A stretch of 64,000 nucleotides of DNA, taken from NCBI GenBank assembly GCA_051294375.1, contig CM119268.1:23856773-23920772 (forward strand), in the 5' to 3' direction. Source of the DNA: Paraspadella gotoi. Lineage: Eukaryota > Chaetognatha. The notes under the pieces were generated by a model. That model was given only the letters and a program-made list of their open reading frames with translations. It was not told the DNA's origin and did no database searches. The stretch's first letter is position 1. Each line of letters begins with the position of its first letter. The position numbers and the translations under genes are program-made. This document shows positions 52,981 through 64,000 of the stretch, piece by piece.

Positions 52981-53142
52981 TTTAGACATGAAACGAAAAA
53001 TTCGTTGGAACAGCAATTTTAGTTTTAGTGGTACGAGTCTTCAGTCTTCAGTCTTCAGTCTTCAGTCTTCAGCAAGCTTGCTGATGAAGACTAATAAAAA
53101 CTAAAATTGCTGTTCCAACGAATTTTTCGTTTCATGTCTAAA
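52981..53142. repeat. 46-bp perfect inverted repeat with (CTTCAGT)n loop
   Basis: 52981-53026 (TTTAGACATGAAACGAAAAA...) is exactly the reverse complement of 53097-53142. The loop has about five AGTCTTC heptamers and the palindrome CAGCAAGCTTGCTG followed by ATGAAGACT, so it folds further. Confidence 0.95.
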
Positions 53143-53940
53143 CTATTTCAAACAGCAAAAGAGAAAGTCCAAATACAATGGAAATACTATTAAATATACT
53201 TGAGTCTTTATTCAAAATGTATTATTAGCAATCAATATTTTTATTGATAATAATAAAATAATTTGATTGGTACATTCAATTTTAATTTTTTTAATTAATT
53301 AATATCAAATATGAATTTATATTACAAAAACTAAACAATGCTTAATTATTTAAGGATCAGCTCGATTATTACCTGAAGGATATTATTAAAAGTATAATAT
53401 TTTTAACTTTTTAAATTATTTTTTAAATCAATCTTATGCTACTACCACAATCGCCTTTGTGAAACTTTCACAACTGAAGCGATCAAACAAAACAAAATGT
53501 TCACAAATAAACAGATGGTCCACACTCAGAACTTTTTTCCGCTCAGTTTTCTGTGTTGAGCTTCAAATCAACTGAACCAGGAATTTGTTTTGGTCCGCGA
53601 TTCGACTTTCCCCTTGACTCATTGAGTGGGATTTCATTGGGAGCTTGTTTGGGTGGGTCTTTGCTTGCTTAGGGTGGGTTCAATGCCATTTTAGGGGGTG
53701 CTTGTCTGGATGGGTCTTTGCTTGCTTAGGGTCAGCTCAATGTCGTTTTATTGGACATTTGTCGGTGATCTCATCATGTTGTTCTTTAGGTGAATTTGTG
53801 TTTTTTTTTATGAGATCGACCGATAATTGAATATTAAAACAATTAGGAAGCATGGCATGACATGACATGGCATGACGTCAACCATATCAGCATTTTTAAC
53901 GTTTAGTGAATATGAAATGTTTATTTTATTACAAAAGAAT
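53143..53940. other. AT-rich sequence with a short tandem duplication
   Basis: 53641-53750 repeats TGGGTCTTTGCTTGCTTAGG + GT with a period of about 65 bp. 53865-53880 has CATGGCATGACATGAC. No gene. Confidence 0.5.
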
Positions 53941-53959
53941 GATTAGACTATAATTGAGA

Positions 53960-54176
53960 GCCTGAGACACTGAAGCAGATACAGAAAACAGAGATATGGA
54001 GAGAGAGATTGAAAGGCGAGAGAGAAGAGATAGAGAGATAGAGAGAGAGACAAAGGAAGAGAGAAAGAGGGAGAGAGAGAGAAAACAGAGAGAAGTGAAA
54101 GAGAGAACAAAAATACAGAAAAACAGAGAAATAGAGAAAGAGAAAGAGATGAAGAGAGGAAAGAGGAAACTATAAG

Positions 54177-54235
<59 letters not shown>

Positions 54236-54392
54236 AGAGAAGAGAGAGAGAGAGAGAAGAGAGAGAGAGCAGAGAGAAGAAAGAGCGAAAAGAAGAGAGA
54301 AGATCAGAGTGAGACAGAAATACAGAAAAACAGAGAGATAGAGAGAGAGATGAAGAGAGAGAAAGAGAGAAGGAGAGAGAGGGAGAGATATT
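53960..54392. repeat. (GA)n-rich tract
   Basis: Long interrupted GA array with AGAAATACAGAAAAACAGAG repeats near both ends. Confidence 0.9.
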
Positions 54393-54479
54393 ATGCAATA
54401 AATAAATGTCTGTGTCGTATTCGGCCTTGGTTCTCTCGAGGTCGCTCCTCGCAATTTTGCCTTTGCACAAATTTCGTGC

Positions 54480-55130
54480 TATCCTCTACATCATTTCCAT
54501 CAATCTTCTCCATCATTACTGTCAATTCACTTCATCATTTCCATCAATTTTCCCTTCATTTTCATTAATCCTCTTCAACATTACCAGAAATCCTCTGCTT
54601 TGGAAGCTCGTTATTAAGTCACCGCACTGCATCATTTTCATTAATTATTTTCATCATTTCCATTAAACCTTTACATCATTTACACTAATCCTCTTCATTA
54701 TTTCCATCAGTTCTCCCTTATTATTTAATTCTTTCACCATTTCGTTCTATCCTCCCGATCATTTACGTCAAATCTCCTAATCATTTCCGTCATTTCACTT
54801 CATCATTTCCATTAATCCTCTTCATTATTTCCATCAGTTCTCCCTTATTCACTTCATCATTAATCCCCTCCAAAATTTACGTCAATCCTTTCTATCATTT
54901 ACACCAATCCTTTCACACTTTTTTGTCAGTCCTCTCCATCATTTCCATCAACTCTATTTATCATTTCCACCAATTTCATCTATAATTTTCATTATTTCCG
55001 TAAATTCTTTCCAAATTTATCATTCCTATCATTTTAGTCATTTTTTTTATCATTTCTCTTCATTCTCTTTATTATTTCAGTCAATTATCACCACTTCACC
55101 ATTTTCTCAGTTCTTACTATAGTTTTCTCC
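54480..55130. repeat. Degenerate CATCATTTCCATCAAT minisatellite
   Basis: Irregular 16-27 bp units based on CATCATTTCCATTAATCCTC over about 650 bp. Confidence 0.75.
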
Positions 55131-55309
55131 TTTTTTTATTTTATGATATATAATTTATATTTGTTGTACCAATTTCATATGTATATATTATTTCTATAAA
55201 TTTAATTTCCTTCTTTATTTCATTTCTTTTTCCTCAAACCTTTTAACTCATTTTTTCTTCATTTTTTGCTGCTTTTCTCTTTATTCTACTGACAACTCGA
55301 TTTTTGGGG

Positions 55310-55684
55310 GGCAGAATGAGGAGGGGAAGAAAGAGGGAGAGAGAGGGAGAGGAGAGAGGAAGAGGAGAGTGGAGAGAGGGAAAAGAGAAAGGAAGAGGTG
55401 AAGGGAAAAATGACGACGGAAGGAGCTCCTCCTCCTCCTCCTCCTCCTCCTCCTCCTCCTCTTCCTCTCTCCGTGGGAGGTGAGGTCGAGAGGAAACGAA
55501 GCGAGAGGCAGTGAAGATTTTTGTTGTTGTTGTTGTTGTAAGAGAAAGAATGATAGAGAGCGAGTTCCGGGTCGAGGGGTGAGGGGGAAGATGTGGTTAC
55601 GGATAGAGTGGGTGAGGGGAGACGGACGAGGTGGGCGAGTGGATTTGACTTGTGTGGTCAAAAGTCATCAACTTGTCTGAGATA

Positions 55685-55745
<61 letters not shown>

Positions 55746-55770
55746 TCTCTACTCATCATCTCTCTCTCTC
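55310..55770. repeat. GA, (CCT)n, (TTG)n and (CT)n simple repeats
   Basis: Purine tract 55310-55400, (CCT)n 55427-55461, (TTG)n 55520-55540, (CT)n 55689-55750. The GC-richer stretch 55480-55660 has no recognised gene. Confidence 0.8.
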
Positions 55771-56009
55771 AATACATCTCAACATCTGCGTTTTTCAGTT
55801 TTATTCTTTTTTTTTTTTCAAAGAAAGAAAATGTTTGACGATAGAAAATCACTCAAGAGAAAAAGAAATTCTAATAAATATTATCTATTTAATAAATAAA
55901 TTAGCTATATTGCCTCGTGAATTAGTTTATTAGCTATCATTTTTAATTATTTATGACTAATAGTTTCGTGGATAAAAATAAAATCGATTGACGATTAAGT
56001 TGTCGTCTT

Positions 56010-56066
56010 AACGAGTCGTTGTCGTCTTCTTCTTCATCTTCTTCGTCATCATCGTCGTCATCGTTG

Positions 56067-56098
<32 letters not shown>

Positions 56099-56270
56099 TT
56101 CATCGTCCGATAATCGTCGGATTGTACGGTCATCAAAATCCGTCCGTCCGTCCAAAACATCTTCCTATAGCCTTTTTAATTGTTTGATCGTACGGGCTTC
56201 CGGCCATCCGTCTCGTCAGGTTGTCCGGTCGTCCGTCCGTCTGTCCGGTTGTCCATCCGTCCATCGACAT
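56010..56270. repeat. (TCG/TCA)n then (CCGT)n repeats
   Basis: 56010-56112 is triplet repeat and 56135-56270 is CCGTCCGTCTGTCCGG-type. A Ser-run frame across it is an artefact. Confidence 0.8.
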
Positions 56271-56279
56271 AGGGGAGAG

Positions 56280-57043
56280 AGACAAAGGGGAGAAAGCGTG
56301 ACGCAGTTTTACATTTTTAATTTAATTTTGTTTAATAAACATGAAGAGAATAGAGAAATAGAATAGAGAAATTTAAAACATTTGAGGGGAAAAACATTAA
56401 CTCAAAAGTTGACGTGTTACTACATGACTGAAGGCTGTTTGTGGGAGTTCCCCTTCAAAGCAAGCGTTTATCAATCCATTGACTGTTGTGGCTGAGGTCT
56501 TTGGGCCTCCCGTTGGGCGAAAGACTCTTCTTAGGCTCAACGGATATTGTACCACTTGTGTTTTGGTCTCTGGTCAATCATCTCCTACGGATTCAAGTAG
56601 ATTCGAGTCGGGAATATAATTTTGGTCGTGATTCATTCTTCCGCTGTTTTGGCTTTTTGTGTTTTTGCTGGACCATGTACATTTTACAATGAGTGGTCAC
56701 TACAGTTTGACTAGAAAGATAGTTTTCGGATGTGGATGTAGCGGTAAATACTTTAGCGTATTAGCCTTTCTGTCTTGAATATTTTCTTATTCATATTTAA
56801 GGTATAAAACGTATTTCATTTCGTTATTTTTAAATAATAATTTTAAAACTAAAATTAATTTTTTTTTCGGGGAGAATATTCAATATGAGATAGAAAGAGA
56901 AGAAAGAAAAATAGAAAGATTAAGCAGAAGGAAATGAGTGGGAGATAGGAATGTACTGTGTGAGAGGTAGAATCTTGATACAGAGAGAGAGGGAGAGAGA
57001 GAGAGAGATAGGGAGAGAGAGAGAGAGGGAGACTCGGAAGGAA

Positions 57044-57074
<31 letters not shown>

Positions 57075-57660
57075 GGGAGGAGGAGGCGGAGGAAGAGGAG
57101 AAGAGGGAGAAATGGGTTTGAGGGAGAGTAAAATCGGGTCAGGGAAGATTTTAAGGTTTTGATGCGAGTCAATGGGTAATTATTTTAGCGGAAGATATTA
57201 TTAAAATTACTACTTTATTTAAGTTATTTTCATTTATTATAATATTAGTTAATATTTAATATTATTTAATATTATTCAATGAATGAAAAAAGAATTAAGT
57301 ATTTCAAAGGATTGATAGAAAGAAGAGAGAAGGGGTTTGGTAAATCTGGATGGGAAGAAGAGAAAGAAGAAGCGAGGGGCAGAAGTTTAGTTTCGCGGGG
57401 GCGAACGAACTTAAAGATTCGCTCGTTGAATTAAGACTCAGAAAAAGCAAACAGCGTGACGTCTGGCCGATGGTGAACGGGAGAAGAATTTTGATATCGA
57501 GGCTTGGTGAAGATGAGGAAGAAAGAAAGAAGGAAAGAAAGAAAGAAAAACACTTAAAGGCAGGTTTGGGAAGTATTTACTTAAGATTTATTTCTGAAAA
57601 AAAAAAGAAAAAACTTAAATAAAAAAACAAAACAACAACAAAAAAAATAACCCAAAACTA
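56280..57660. other. Intergenic sequence, no gene recognised
   Basis: GA-rich at 56985-57110. A 90-codon plus frame at 57350-57622 (GANELKDSLVELRLRKSKQR) has no family match that I know and ends in Lys runs. Confidence 0.5.
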
Positions 57661-57739
57661 AATTTTTCTTTCTTTTTTTGTTGATATTTTTATCTCCTCT
57701 CTTTTGATTTTCTTTTGTTTTGTGAACATTTTATTACCC

Positions 57740-57920
57740 TCTTCTTTTCCTTTTTCTCTTCTCTTCTCTTTTTCTCTTCTTTTCTTTTCTTTTCTTTTCT
57801 TTTCTTTTCTTTTCCTTTCTTTTTTTTCTTTTCTTTTCTTTTCTTTTCTTTTCTTATCATCTCTACTCTTCTTTTTTTCTTCTCTTCTCTTCTTTTTTCT
57901 TTTCTTCTCTTCTCTTCTCT
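57740..57920. repeat. (TTTTC)n microsatellite
   Basis: TTTTC/TCTTC pentamer array. Confidence 0.9.
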
Positions 57921-58309
57921 CCCCACTTCTCTAGCCAATCGGCCACTTGACCTCCAAACGAGAATCAATCGAGAGACGAAGTTTTTCTCTTCCGTTTCTT
58001 GTTGTTGTTGTTTTTGTTTTTGTTTTTTCGTGAGTCTTGTTGTTGTTGAGGTCGAACACGAATTAAAATGTTATAGTTCTTGTGTATTCAAAGACTTACC
58101 TTCTTCATTCTCATATATTTATTCTTTGTAAAAAGCCTTGCATTTTTAATTTGACATTCTGCATACTGCAAACTTCATTTTAATGGATTTTGGATGAGTT
58201 TTATTAGCATAATTTTACTTTCCGTAGTTTTCTATCATCACTCTAATGGTTGCAAAACGAATTTAAATTTAATATGAACTACTACCGCAAAAACTTGTAA
58301 AAAGGATTC

Positions 58310-58625
58310 CATTCTACATTTTATATTTTACATTCTATATTTTACATTCTTTGTTCAACATTCTAAATTCTATATTTTACATTTTTTATTCTAAATTTTA
58401 CATTCTATATTTTATTCTAAATTTTACATTCTATATTTTATTCTACATTTTATATTTTACATTCTTTATTTTACATTCTACATTCTATATTTTACATTCT
58501 ATATTTTACATTCTACATTCTATATTTTATATTTTATATTTTAGATTCTACATTCTATATTTTACATTCTTTATTCTACATTTTACATTCTATATTTTAT
58601 ATTCTACTTTCTACATTCTTTGTCA
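58310..58625. repeat. TATTTTACATTC minisatellite
   Basis: 12-14 bp units TATTTTACATTCTA, about 24 copies, variable. 57930-58300 is AT-rich and empty. Confidence 0.88.
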
Positions 58626-58977
58626 AAACCACTTTCGCCTTCCATGTTTTCATTTTCCCCAAGATTTCTTTCCCTCGTTTCAGATTTTCTTGTTTACTTA
58701 TTTTTTTTATGAAGAAAAAAATGATTTATTTTCATTTTTATGATCAAATCTTTTTTCTTTGTTTGTGACGCATTAAACCTTTTATATCCTTTTGTTTTTT
58801 ATTCTCAAAGGAAAAAAAGGATTATTTATTTTCTTTTTTTTCTTTTTTTCTAATTCTTCATAATTTATGAGATGTTTTCTTTATCCGAGATTTGTCTTTT
58901 CTTTTTCTTTCTGACTTGGAACTAAAAAGGAGTCGTCTTTTTAAACAATTTAAACGGTTAAATTGTTTAGTGACTTT

Positions 58978-59195
58978 ATACCACTTCATTGATAGCCAGG
59001 AACTTGGAAATTTAAAAAAAACAAAATTGTTTGAGAGTCTTGACTGAAAGCTCGAAGGACCATGGTACAAAATTGGTACAATATAAAACTTATCCAATCA
59101 TTTAATAAATTAGCAAACCCTAGTTATTATCTTGAGTGCAAGACAGATTATTTATTGAATGAATGAATAATTTTATATCGTTTGTACGAATTTTA
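58978..59195. mobile_element. Diverged family A copy
   Basis: Opposed pieces: TACCACTTCATTGATAGCCA, GAGTCTTGACTGAAAGCT, and AAAATTGGTACAATATAAAA ... CATTTAATAAAT. Confidence 0.6.
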
Positions 59196-59309
59196 CAGTA
59201 TTACTCATCAAACATTGTTTTTCATTATTTTTTTTTGCTGACAAAAAAAGCAAAGAGACAGCAAAGATTTTCATCACAATACAAATGTTTAAGTCTGTCA
59301 AGTTCATCT

Positions 59310-59570
59310 GCTCTTTCTGACTTCCTTTCTTTTTGCTCTTCTCTTTTTTTTCTTCTCTTTCTCCTTATCCCCTCCTCCTCTTCTCCTCTCCTCTGCTCTC
59401 CTCTCCTCTCCTCCTCTTCCTCCTCTTCCACCTCCTCCTCATTTTTCCCCTGTTCTTACTCCTCCCTCCTTCTCTTCCTCTTCTTCCTCCTTCTCCTCAT
59501 CTTCCCTTTCCTCTTCCTCCTCCTTCTCTTCCTCCTCCTCTTCCTCTTCCTCCCCCTCTTTTCTTTCCAC
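59310..59570. repeat. TCC/TTC-rich pyrimidine tract
   Basis: CTCCTC and CTTCCTC repeats. A short frame beyond it, MSRLDVLDNNNNNNGTDIS (59592 on), has no support. 59700-60230 is AT-rich. Confidence 0.8.
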
Positions 59571-60238
59571 ATCCGGTTGCAATGTCACGACTTGACGTCC
59601 TAGACAACAACAACAACAACAACGGAACTGACATCAGCAGAAAAAAACAGCGACGAGGTCAAACTAACACAAAATAAGACATTTGTCAGTAAACAAGTTT
59701 GAGAAAACAATGCCGGATCTGCCCACGATCATTAGCAGTAAGCAGCTCATCAATTAATTTATTAATGAATTAATGCCATTTGCATTTATATTTAATATAA
59801 AGACAAAAAAAGAATAAACTAATTTGTTTTCATTTAAACTCATTTCCACTCAGACGATTCCATCTCAACTTGATTTCCAGCTCAATCACACATTTCCACA
59901 CCCTCACACATAAATTTCCAAATAAATTTACCCATTAACTCATGAGTAATTCGCGTTCAAAGCTAAGGGGGGATAGACAGACGGACAGAAAGACAGAAAG
60001 ACAGACAGACAACATTTTTTTGAGTAATTTATTAAAATTCGATGTTCTGACATGATCCAAATGACTTTCCAACAAGACTTTGGATTGGGACCAACTGACC
60101 GACAAAGTGAAATATAGAGCAGAAAATTTGCAGTAAGCAGAACCAGCTCAAAGAATTGTGTACATAGATATTAGACAATGCGTAAATAAACTAAAGTGAA
60201 ACAAAATTTAAAAATTTGGAATTAAAGCTTTAGTTTTG

Positions 60239-60240
60239 AA

Positions 60241-60303
<63 letters not shown>
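60239..60303. repeat. (GAT)n microsatellite
   Basis: About 21 perfect GAT triplets; a GAC-rich stretch follows at 60385-60440 and (GA)n at 60497-60521. Confidence 0.95.
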
Positions 60304-60304
<1 letters not shown>

Positions 60305-60489
60305 TGACATTGGAGTGAATGCCACCGAATTGTCGATGTCACAACGTCAATCTTTTTTGACGCTTCGGCCTATAACCAGTGACCGACGACAACCACGACG
60401 ACGACGAGACGACGAACGACGACGACGAGACGACGAACAAAAAAAATAGAACTCGAAAGTCGAGTTTGCGTCGAGACGTTAGTTGAACC

Positions 60490-60527
<38 letters not shown>

Positions 60528-60569
60528 TAGTCGGGCATAGCATAAGTTCACCCACCTATAAGAATGACA

Positions 60570-60799
60570 CCTTCATTCCTGTCCCGGTGGCTCATTGAGT
60601 AAAGCCATCAGCTAATGACCACTAGGTACGGTTCACCCACCACGTACCTACTCTGCGGGAAGCGTAAGCACGGCCGCTAAGCCGCCTTGGGGGCGTGAAA
60701 ACCCTCAGCCTGGTTCCAAGCCCAGGACCCGTTCCATGGCTTCTAAGGGGGTTAAGTTACGGATAGTCATCTTCAGCCACTGAGCGCCTTATCCACTGA
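60570..60799 (-). mobile_element. SINE-like repeat, family B (full length, inverted)
   Basis: Plus strand begins CCTTCATTCCTGTCCCGGTG and ends GAGCGCCTTATCCACTG. Reversed, it aligns with 34866-35083. Confidence 0.75.
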
Positions 60800-61083
60800 A
60801 ATATGTTCTGGAACAAAAAAAACACGAGAAGAGAAAATAGAACAAGAGAAAAGAAAAGAAGAGAAAAGAAAAGAAAGGGAAACTGGAAGAAAAATGGAAA
60901 AAAGGGAAAAAGAAAAATTGAATAAAAAGAAGAGAAAAATGAGGAAAAGGAGAACTGCTAATTGCGGTTCCGAGTTACTTTTTGTCTTTTGATATATTTA
61001 TTTTTACAAAGTAAATTGATTTATATAAGTTTGTGAATAAATGTTAGATTACGTCGATCTAAATCCTTATCTTTGTATCATTC

Positions 61084-61163
61084 AGTTTCAGTTCAGTTCA
61101 GTTCAGTTCAGTTCAGTTCAAGTATGGAGGTCCGTCGGTCCGTCGGACAGGAAAAATTGTCAT

Positions 61164-61194
<31 letters not shown>
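61084..61194. repeat. (CAGTT)n and (CAGA)n microsatellites
   Basis: CAGTT pentamers at 61084-61121 and CAGA tetramers at 61155-61192. 60800-61080 is A-rich. Confidence 0.9.
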
Positions 61195-61315
61195 TTCCTA
61201 CTTTTCTCTTTTTATGATGGAAAACAAATGAAAAAAAAGAATATAATTATTTTTTTAAAAAATGAAAGAAGAATGAAAGAAAAGTCACTAATGATCGAAC
61301 GTAAATCATTTGACT

Positions 61316-61316
<1 letters not shown>

Positions 61317-61377
<61 letters not shown>
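61317..61377. repeat. (GA)n microsatellite
   Basis: Pure GA run of about 60 bp. Confidence 0.92.
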
Positions 61378-61379
<2 letters not shown>

Positions 61380-61591
61380 TGTTGGTTTCAGCAGGAAAAA
61401 TTTAAATGGCCTTTTATGGCTAATACTAATTATTTAACAAAGATAAAAAACTCATTAATTTTATTTTTATTTAGAGTAAATTATTTTTAATACTTATGCC
61501 AACATCAGTTATCTATGCACCTTTTAAAACTTGGTTTATTTTTATTAAAAATTATTAATGTAAAAAAAAACTAAATAAACTTTTTATATAT

Positions 61592-61760
61592 ATGAAAGTC
61601 TTGATTGAAAGCTTGCAGGGACCTGCTATGTCATTATCTTCTAAGAGTGATGGAGGCCTTAAACCACCAAAGCCTGTCCAAAGTCAGGGGCGAGATAACT
61701 TATTTATTAAATAAATGGATAATTTTTATATTGGTTGTAGCAATTGGATATAAAAATTTA
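61592..61760 (+). mobile_element. Family A copy (well preserved)
   Basis: GAAAGTCTTGATTGAAAGCT ... TGATGGAGGCCTTAAACCAC ... TATTGGTTGTAGCAATTGGA. Confidence 0.9.
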
Positions 61761-61907
61761 GTGTTTGGCAACTCAGATGCTCTTTTACGCCAACGCAACT
61801 AAAAAAGAAAAAAAGAAAGAAAGAGAAGAAAAGGAAATTTGTGTTGGAATTTCGTTTCTCCTAAATGACGAGGAATCATTAAGAAATAAACCGGACAAGA
61901 ATGCCGA

Positions 61908-62104
61908 TGAGAGAGAGAGAGAGAGAGAGAGATGCGAGAGGGGAGAGGGAGAGGAGGAGAGAGAAGAGAAGAGAAGGAGAAAGAGTGAAGCGAGAGGGAG
62001 AGAGAGAGAGAGCAGGAGAGAGAGGAGAGAATTTCTCTCTCTGTNNNNNNNNNNNNNNNNNNNNNNNNNNNNNNNNNNNNAGAGAGAGAGAGAGAGAGAG
62101 AGAG
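61908..62104. repeat. (GA)n-rich tract with 36-N gap
   Basis: GA runs flank N 62045-62080; the left edge switches to TCTCTCTCTGT just before the N run. Confidence 0.9.
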
Positions 62105-62225
62105 TTCCTTCTTTTTCTCCCCCAACGAACAGTTTTCTTTGTCTTAATCTTAGGCTCAAGAACCGACAAAGATTTTTCGTCATTTCCACAAAAAAAATCT
62201 TGTTTATTATTTCAATGGCTTTTTT

Positions 62226-62335
62226 TGGTTCAACCAATACAAAATTATCCATTCATTTCATAAATAAGTTATCTTGCCCCTGACTTTGGACATGCTTTGG
62301 TGGTTTAAGGCCTCCATCACTCTTACAAGATTTCA
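62226..62335 (-). mobile_element. Family A copy
   Basis: GGTTCAACCAATACAAAATT ... GGTTTAAGGCCTCCATCACT + CTTACAAGAT. Opposite orientation to 61592-61760. Confidence 0.88.
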
Positions 62336-62546
62336 TTATCTCTTTATCTCAATACTTGTTATTTTAATTTAAAATTTTTACATGCTTTTAATATTTTTCC
62401 TTATGTCTTCCTTTGTTTTAAAAACGTCAACTATTAAGTTAATTTTCTCAAGTGGGTTTTAATTTTCCAAATTTGGAAGAAGAAAACTTCGATTATTTAT
62501 TCTGACTTTTCTTTGTTTCCAGTCGAAGCATTTTTGAGTGGATAAT

Positions 62547-62547
<1 letters not shown>

Positions 62548-62582
<35 letters not shown>

Positions 62583-62842
62583 NNNNNNNNNNNNNNNNNN
62601 NNNNNNNNNNNNNNNNNNNNNNNNNNNNNNNNNNNNNNNNNNNNNNNNNNNNNNNNNNNNNNNNNNNNNNNNNNNNNNNNNNNNNNNNNNNNNNNNNNNN
62701 NNNNNNNNNNNNNNNNNNNNNNNNNNNNNNNNNNNNNNNNNNNNNNNNNNNNNNNNNNNNNNNNNNNNNNNNNNNNNNNNNNNNNNNNNNNNNNNNNNNN
62801 NNNNNNNNNNNNNNNNNNNNNNNNNNNNNNNNAGAGAGACAT
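62548..62842. repeat. (GA)n around a 250-N gap
   Basis: GA runs on both sides of N 62583-62832. Confidence 0.9.
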
Positions 62843-62909
62843 ACACACTCAAAGGAAACAGTAGTACAAAGAAACATTCTGTCATATACTTAACCGTTTC
62901 CGTAAGTTG

Positions 62910-63065
62910 AGACACAGGTGTTTCCGATCGCGCGGCTTTTTTGCCCCCAGCTCTCATGCCCTCGGCGGCTCGGCCCTCTTCCTCGTGGCCGGGCTTCTCA
63001 AGAGGCCGTTCCCCGGAGGGCAAGGGACCGTTCCCGGAGGGCTGGGGGCACGCTCTCAAACTAAG
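62910..63065. other. GC-rich block, open on both strands
   Basis: Contains CCGTTCCCCGGAGGGCAAGG and CCGTTCCCGGAGGGCTGGGG in tandem. Frames MRHRCFRSRGFFAPSSHALG (plus) and PSGNGPLPSGERPLEKPGHE (minus) are both open. No family recognised and no clear splice sites. Confidence 0.3.
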
Positions 63066-64000
63066 TACCAATTTTCTGTTAATAAATCATTTTTCTTTTA
63101 ATTAGGAAAGAAATATTAGGCGAAGGTCAGAATGGATTCGATTGGATATAAAATATTAAGGCATTACAAGAAATGCTAAAGCCAATGATCGTCAAGAAAT
63201 GATAGGGAAGTCCAAGGAATAAANNNNNNNNNNNNNNNNNNNNNNNNNNNNNNNNNNNNNNNNNNNNNNNNNNNNNNNNNNNNNNNNNNNNNNNNNNNNN
63301 NNNNNNNNNNNNNNNNNNNNNNNNNNNNNNNNNNNNNNNNNNNNNNNNNNNNNNNNNNNNNNNNNNNNNNNNNNNNNNNNNNNNNNNNNNNNNNNNNNNN
63401 NNNNNNNNNNNNNNNNNNNNNNNNNNNNNNNNNNNNNNNNNNNNNNNNNNNNNNNNNNNNNNNNNNNNNNNNNNNNNNNNNNNNNNNNNNNNNNNNNNNN
63501 NNNNNNNNNNNNNNNNNNNNNNNNNNGGAACGATTAATAATGATAAATAATGTAAAAAAAAAGATTTAAAATCTTGAAGAGGAAAAGAATGAAATGGAAA
63601 GTATTAGAATTCCGCCGGGGGCAGAACATAGGGAAATAGAATGCCGGAAGTGTAGGAAGAAAAAAGCCATTCGTGATAGAGAAATGTGAGAGAGAGAAAT
63701 AGAGAGGGNNNNNNNNNNGGTGAAAGGCGAAAACCCTTTCGTTGACAACCATGTTTTACTTCCGTTTTTCACTTTTTTTCCCCAAAATGAGTTTTTGTTG
63801 CGTTGGCCATTTTTTGAGTTTCACGAAGCCACTGCGGCGCAACACGTTGGAATTACCGTTTTTGTTAAAAAGGAATTATTGTTCACTTCAAAATTAAATT
63901 TAAAAGGGTAACAGTAAAAAAATCAATTATAAAAAAGAGCACATATTAAGGAAAAAAAAGAAAAAAAAGATTATGTGATAGAATAAATAAGGAGAGACAA
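63066..64000. other. Intergenic sequence with gaps
   Basis: N 63224-63526 and 63709-63718. AT-rich otherwise; no gene or repeat family recognised. Confidence 0.5.

Noticed and set aside
53865-53882. CATGGCATGACATGACATGG as a regulatory site
   Set aside because: Short local TGACATGGCA repetition without context.
57350-57622. 90-codon plus-strand frame
   Set aside because: No recognised domain, Lys-rich repeat end, no splice or neighbour support.
59592-59677. Possible first exon MSRLDVLDNNNNNNGTDIS
   Set aside because: Short, with a triplet-repeat run, only a poor GT donor and no downstream partner.

Overview
This is nuclear DNA from an animal: split genes with GT-AG introns of about 0.1-6 kb, and (GA)n/(CT)n microsatellites throughout. 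The gene set (an Eph receptor, a transglutaminase and two axoneme-associated genes) points to an invertebrate with motile cilia. I cannot name the phylum. There is no sign of bacteria, virus or organelle. It is a draft assembly with many N runs, most of them abutting GA/CT tracts.

All recognisable genes are on the minus strand, so read from high to low coordinates. (1) 39778->19141: an Eph receptor tyrosine kinase in 13 exons, predicted 1113 residues, with signal peptide, ligand-binding domain, Cys-rich region, two FN3 domains, membrane segment, complete kinase, SAM domain and a C-terminal YLV. (2) 16122->15841: an unassigned GC-rich coding-like exon. (3) 15253->11833: a transglutaminase in four exons with the full Cys-His-Asp triad; its best-spliced form ends in a membrane-spanning tail. 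(4) 11198->6907: LRRC56, six exons, first exon not found. (5) 6350->1977: CIMAP2 (LEXM), nine exons with SHIPPO-type motifs. Exon phases match at every junction I assigned; human comparisons are from memory, not alignments. LRRC56 and CIMAP2 lie head-to-tail 556 bp apart and both belong to ciliary/axonemal families.

A large oddity is inside the Eph gene: 17.6-25.06 kb (copy 1, intact exons) and 25.08-32.47 kb (copy 2, exons broken by indels) are the same sequence in the same orientation, joined at an N run of exactly 25. Copy 2 differs in coding regions by synonymous changes plus many small indels, which looks like an uncorrected alternative allele left in by gap filling rather than a pseudogene. 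Two other 25-N runs (35860, 47714) also sit beside duplicated sequence.

From 39.8 kb to the right end I see no convincing gene: only microsatellites, minisatellites (27, 47 and about 24 bp units), dispersed repeats, a 46-bp perfect inverted repeat, an inverted duplication and AT-rich sequence. Three dispersed repeat families recur across the window: family A (element containing 'GGAGGCCTTAAACCACCAAA', about 12 copies), family B (about 220 bp SINE-like, 3 copies) and family C (MITE-like with a terminal inverted repeat 'GGGCACTATTTTCCAAAAG', 5 copies plus one in copy 2). N runs: 2225-2559, 25057-25081, 35860-35884, 39333-39652, 40483-40712, 41774-41966, 42094-42360, 44226-44235, 44652-44901, 46518-47380, 47714-47738, 50734-50773, 51047-51258, 52074-52469, 62045-62080, 62583-62832, 63224-63526, 63709-63718.
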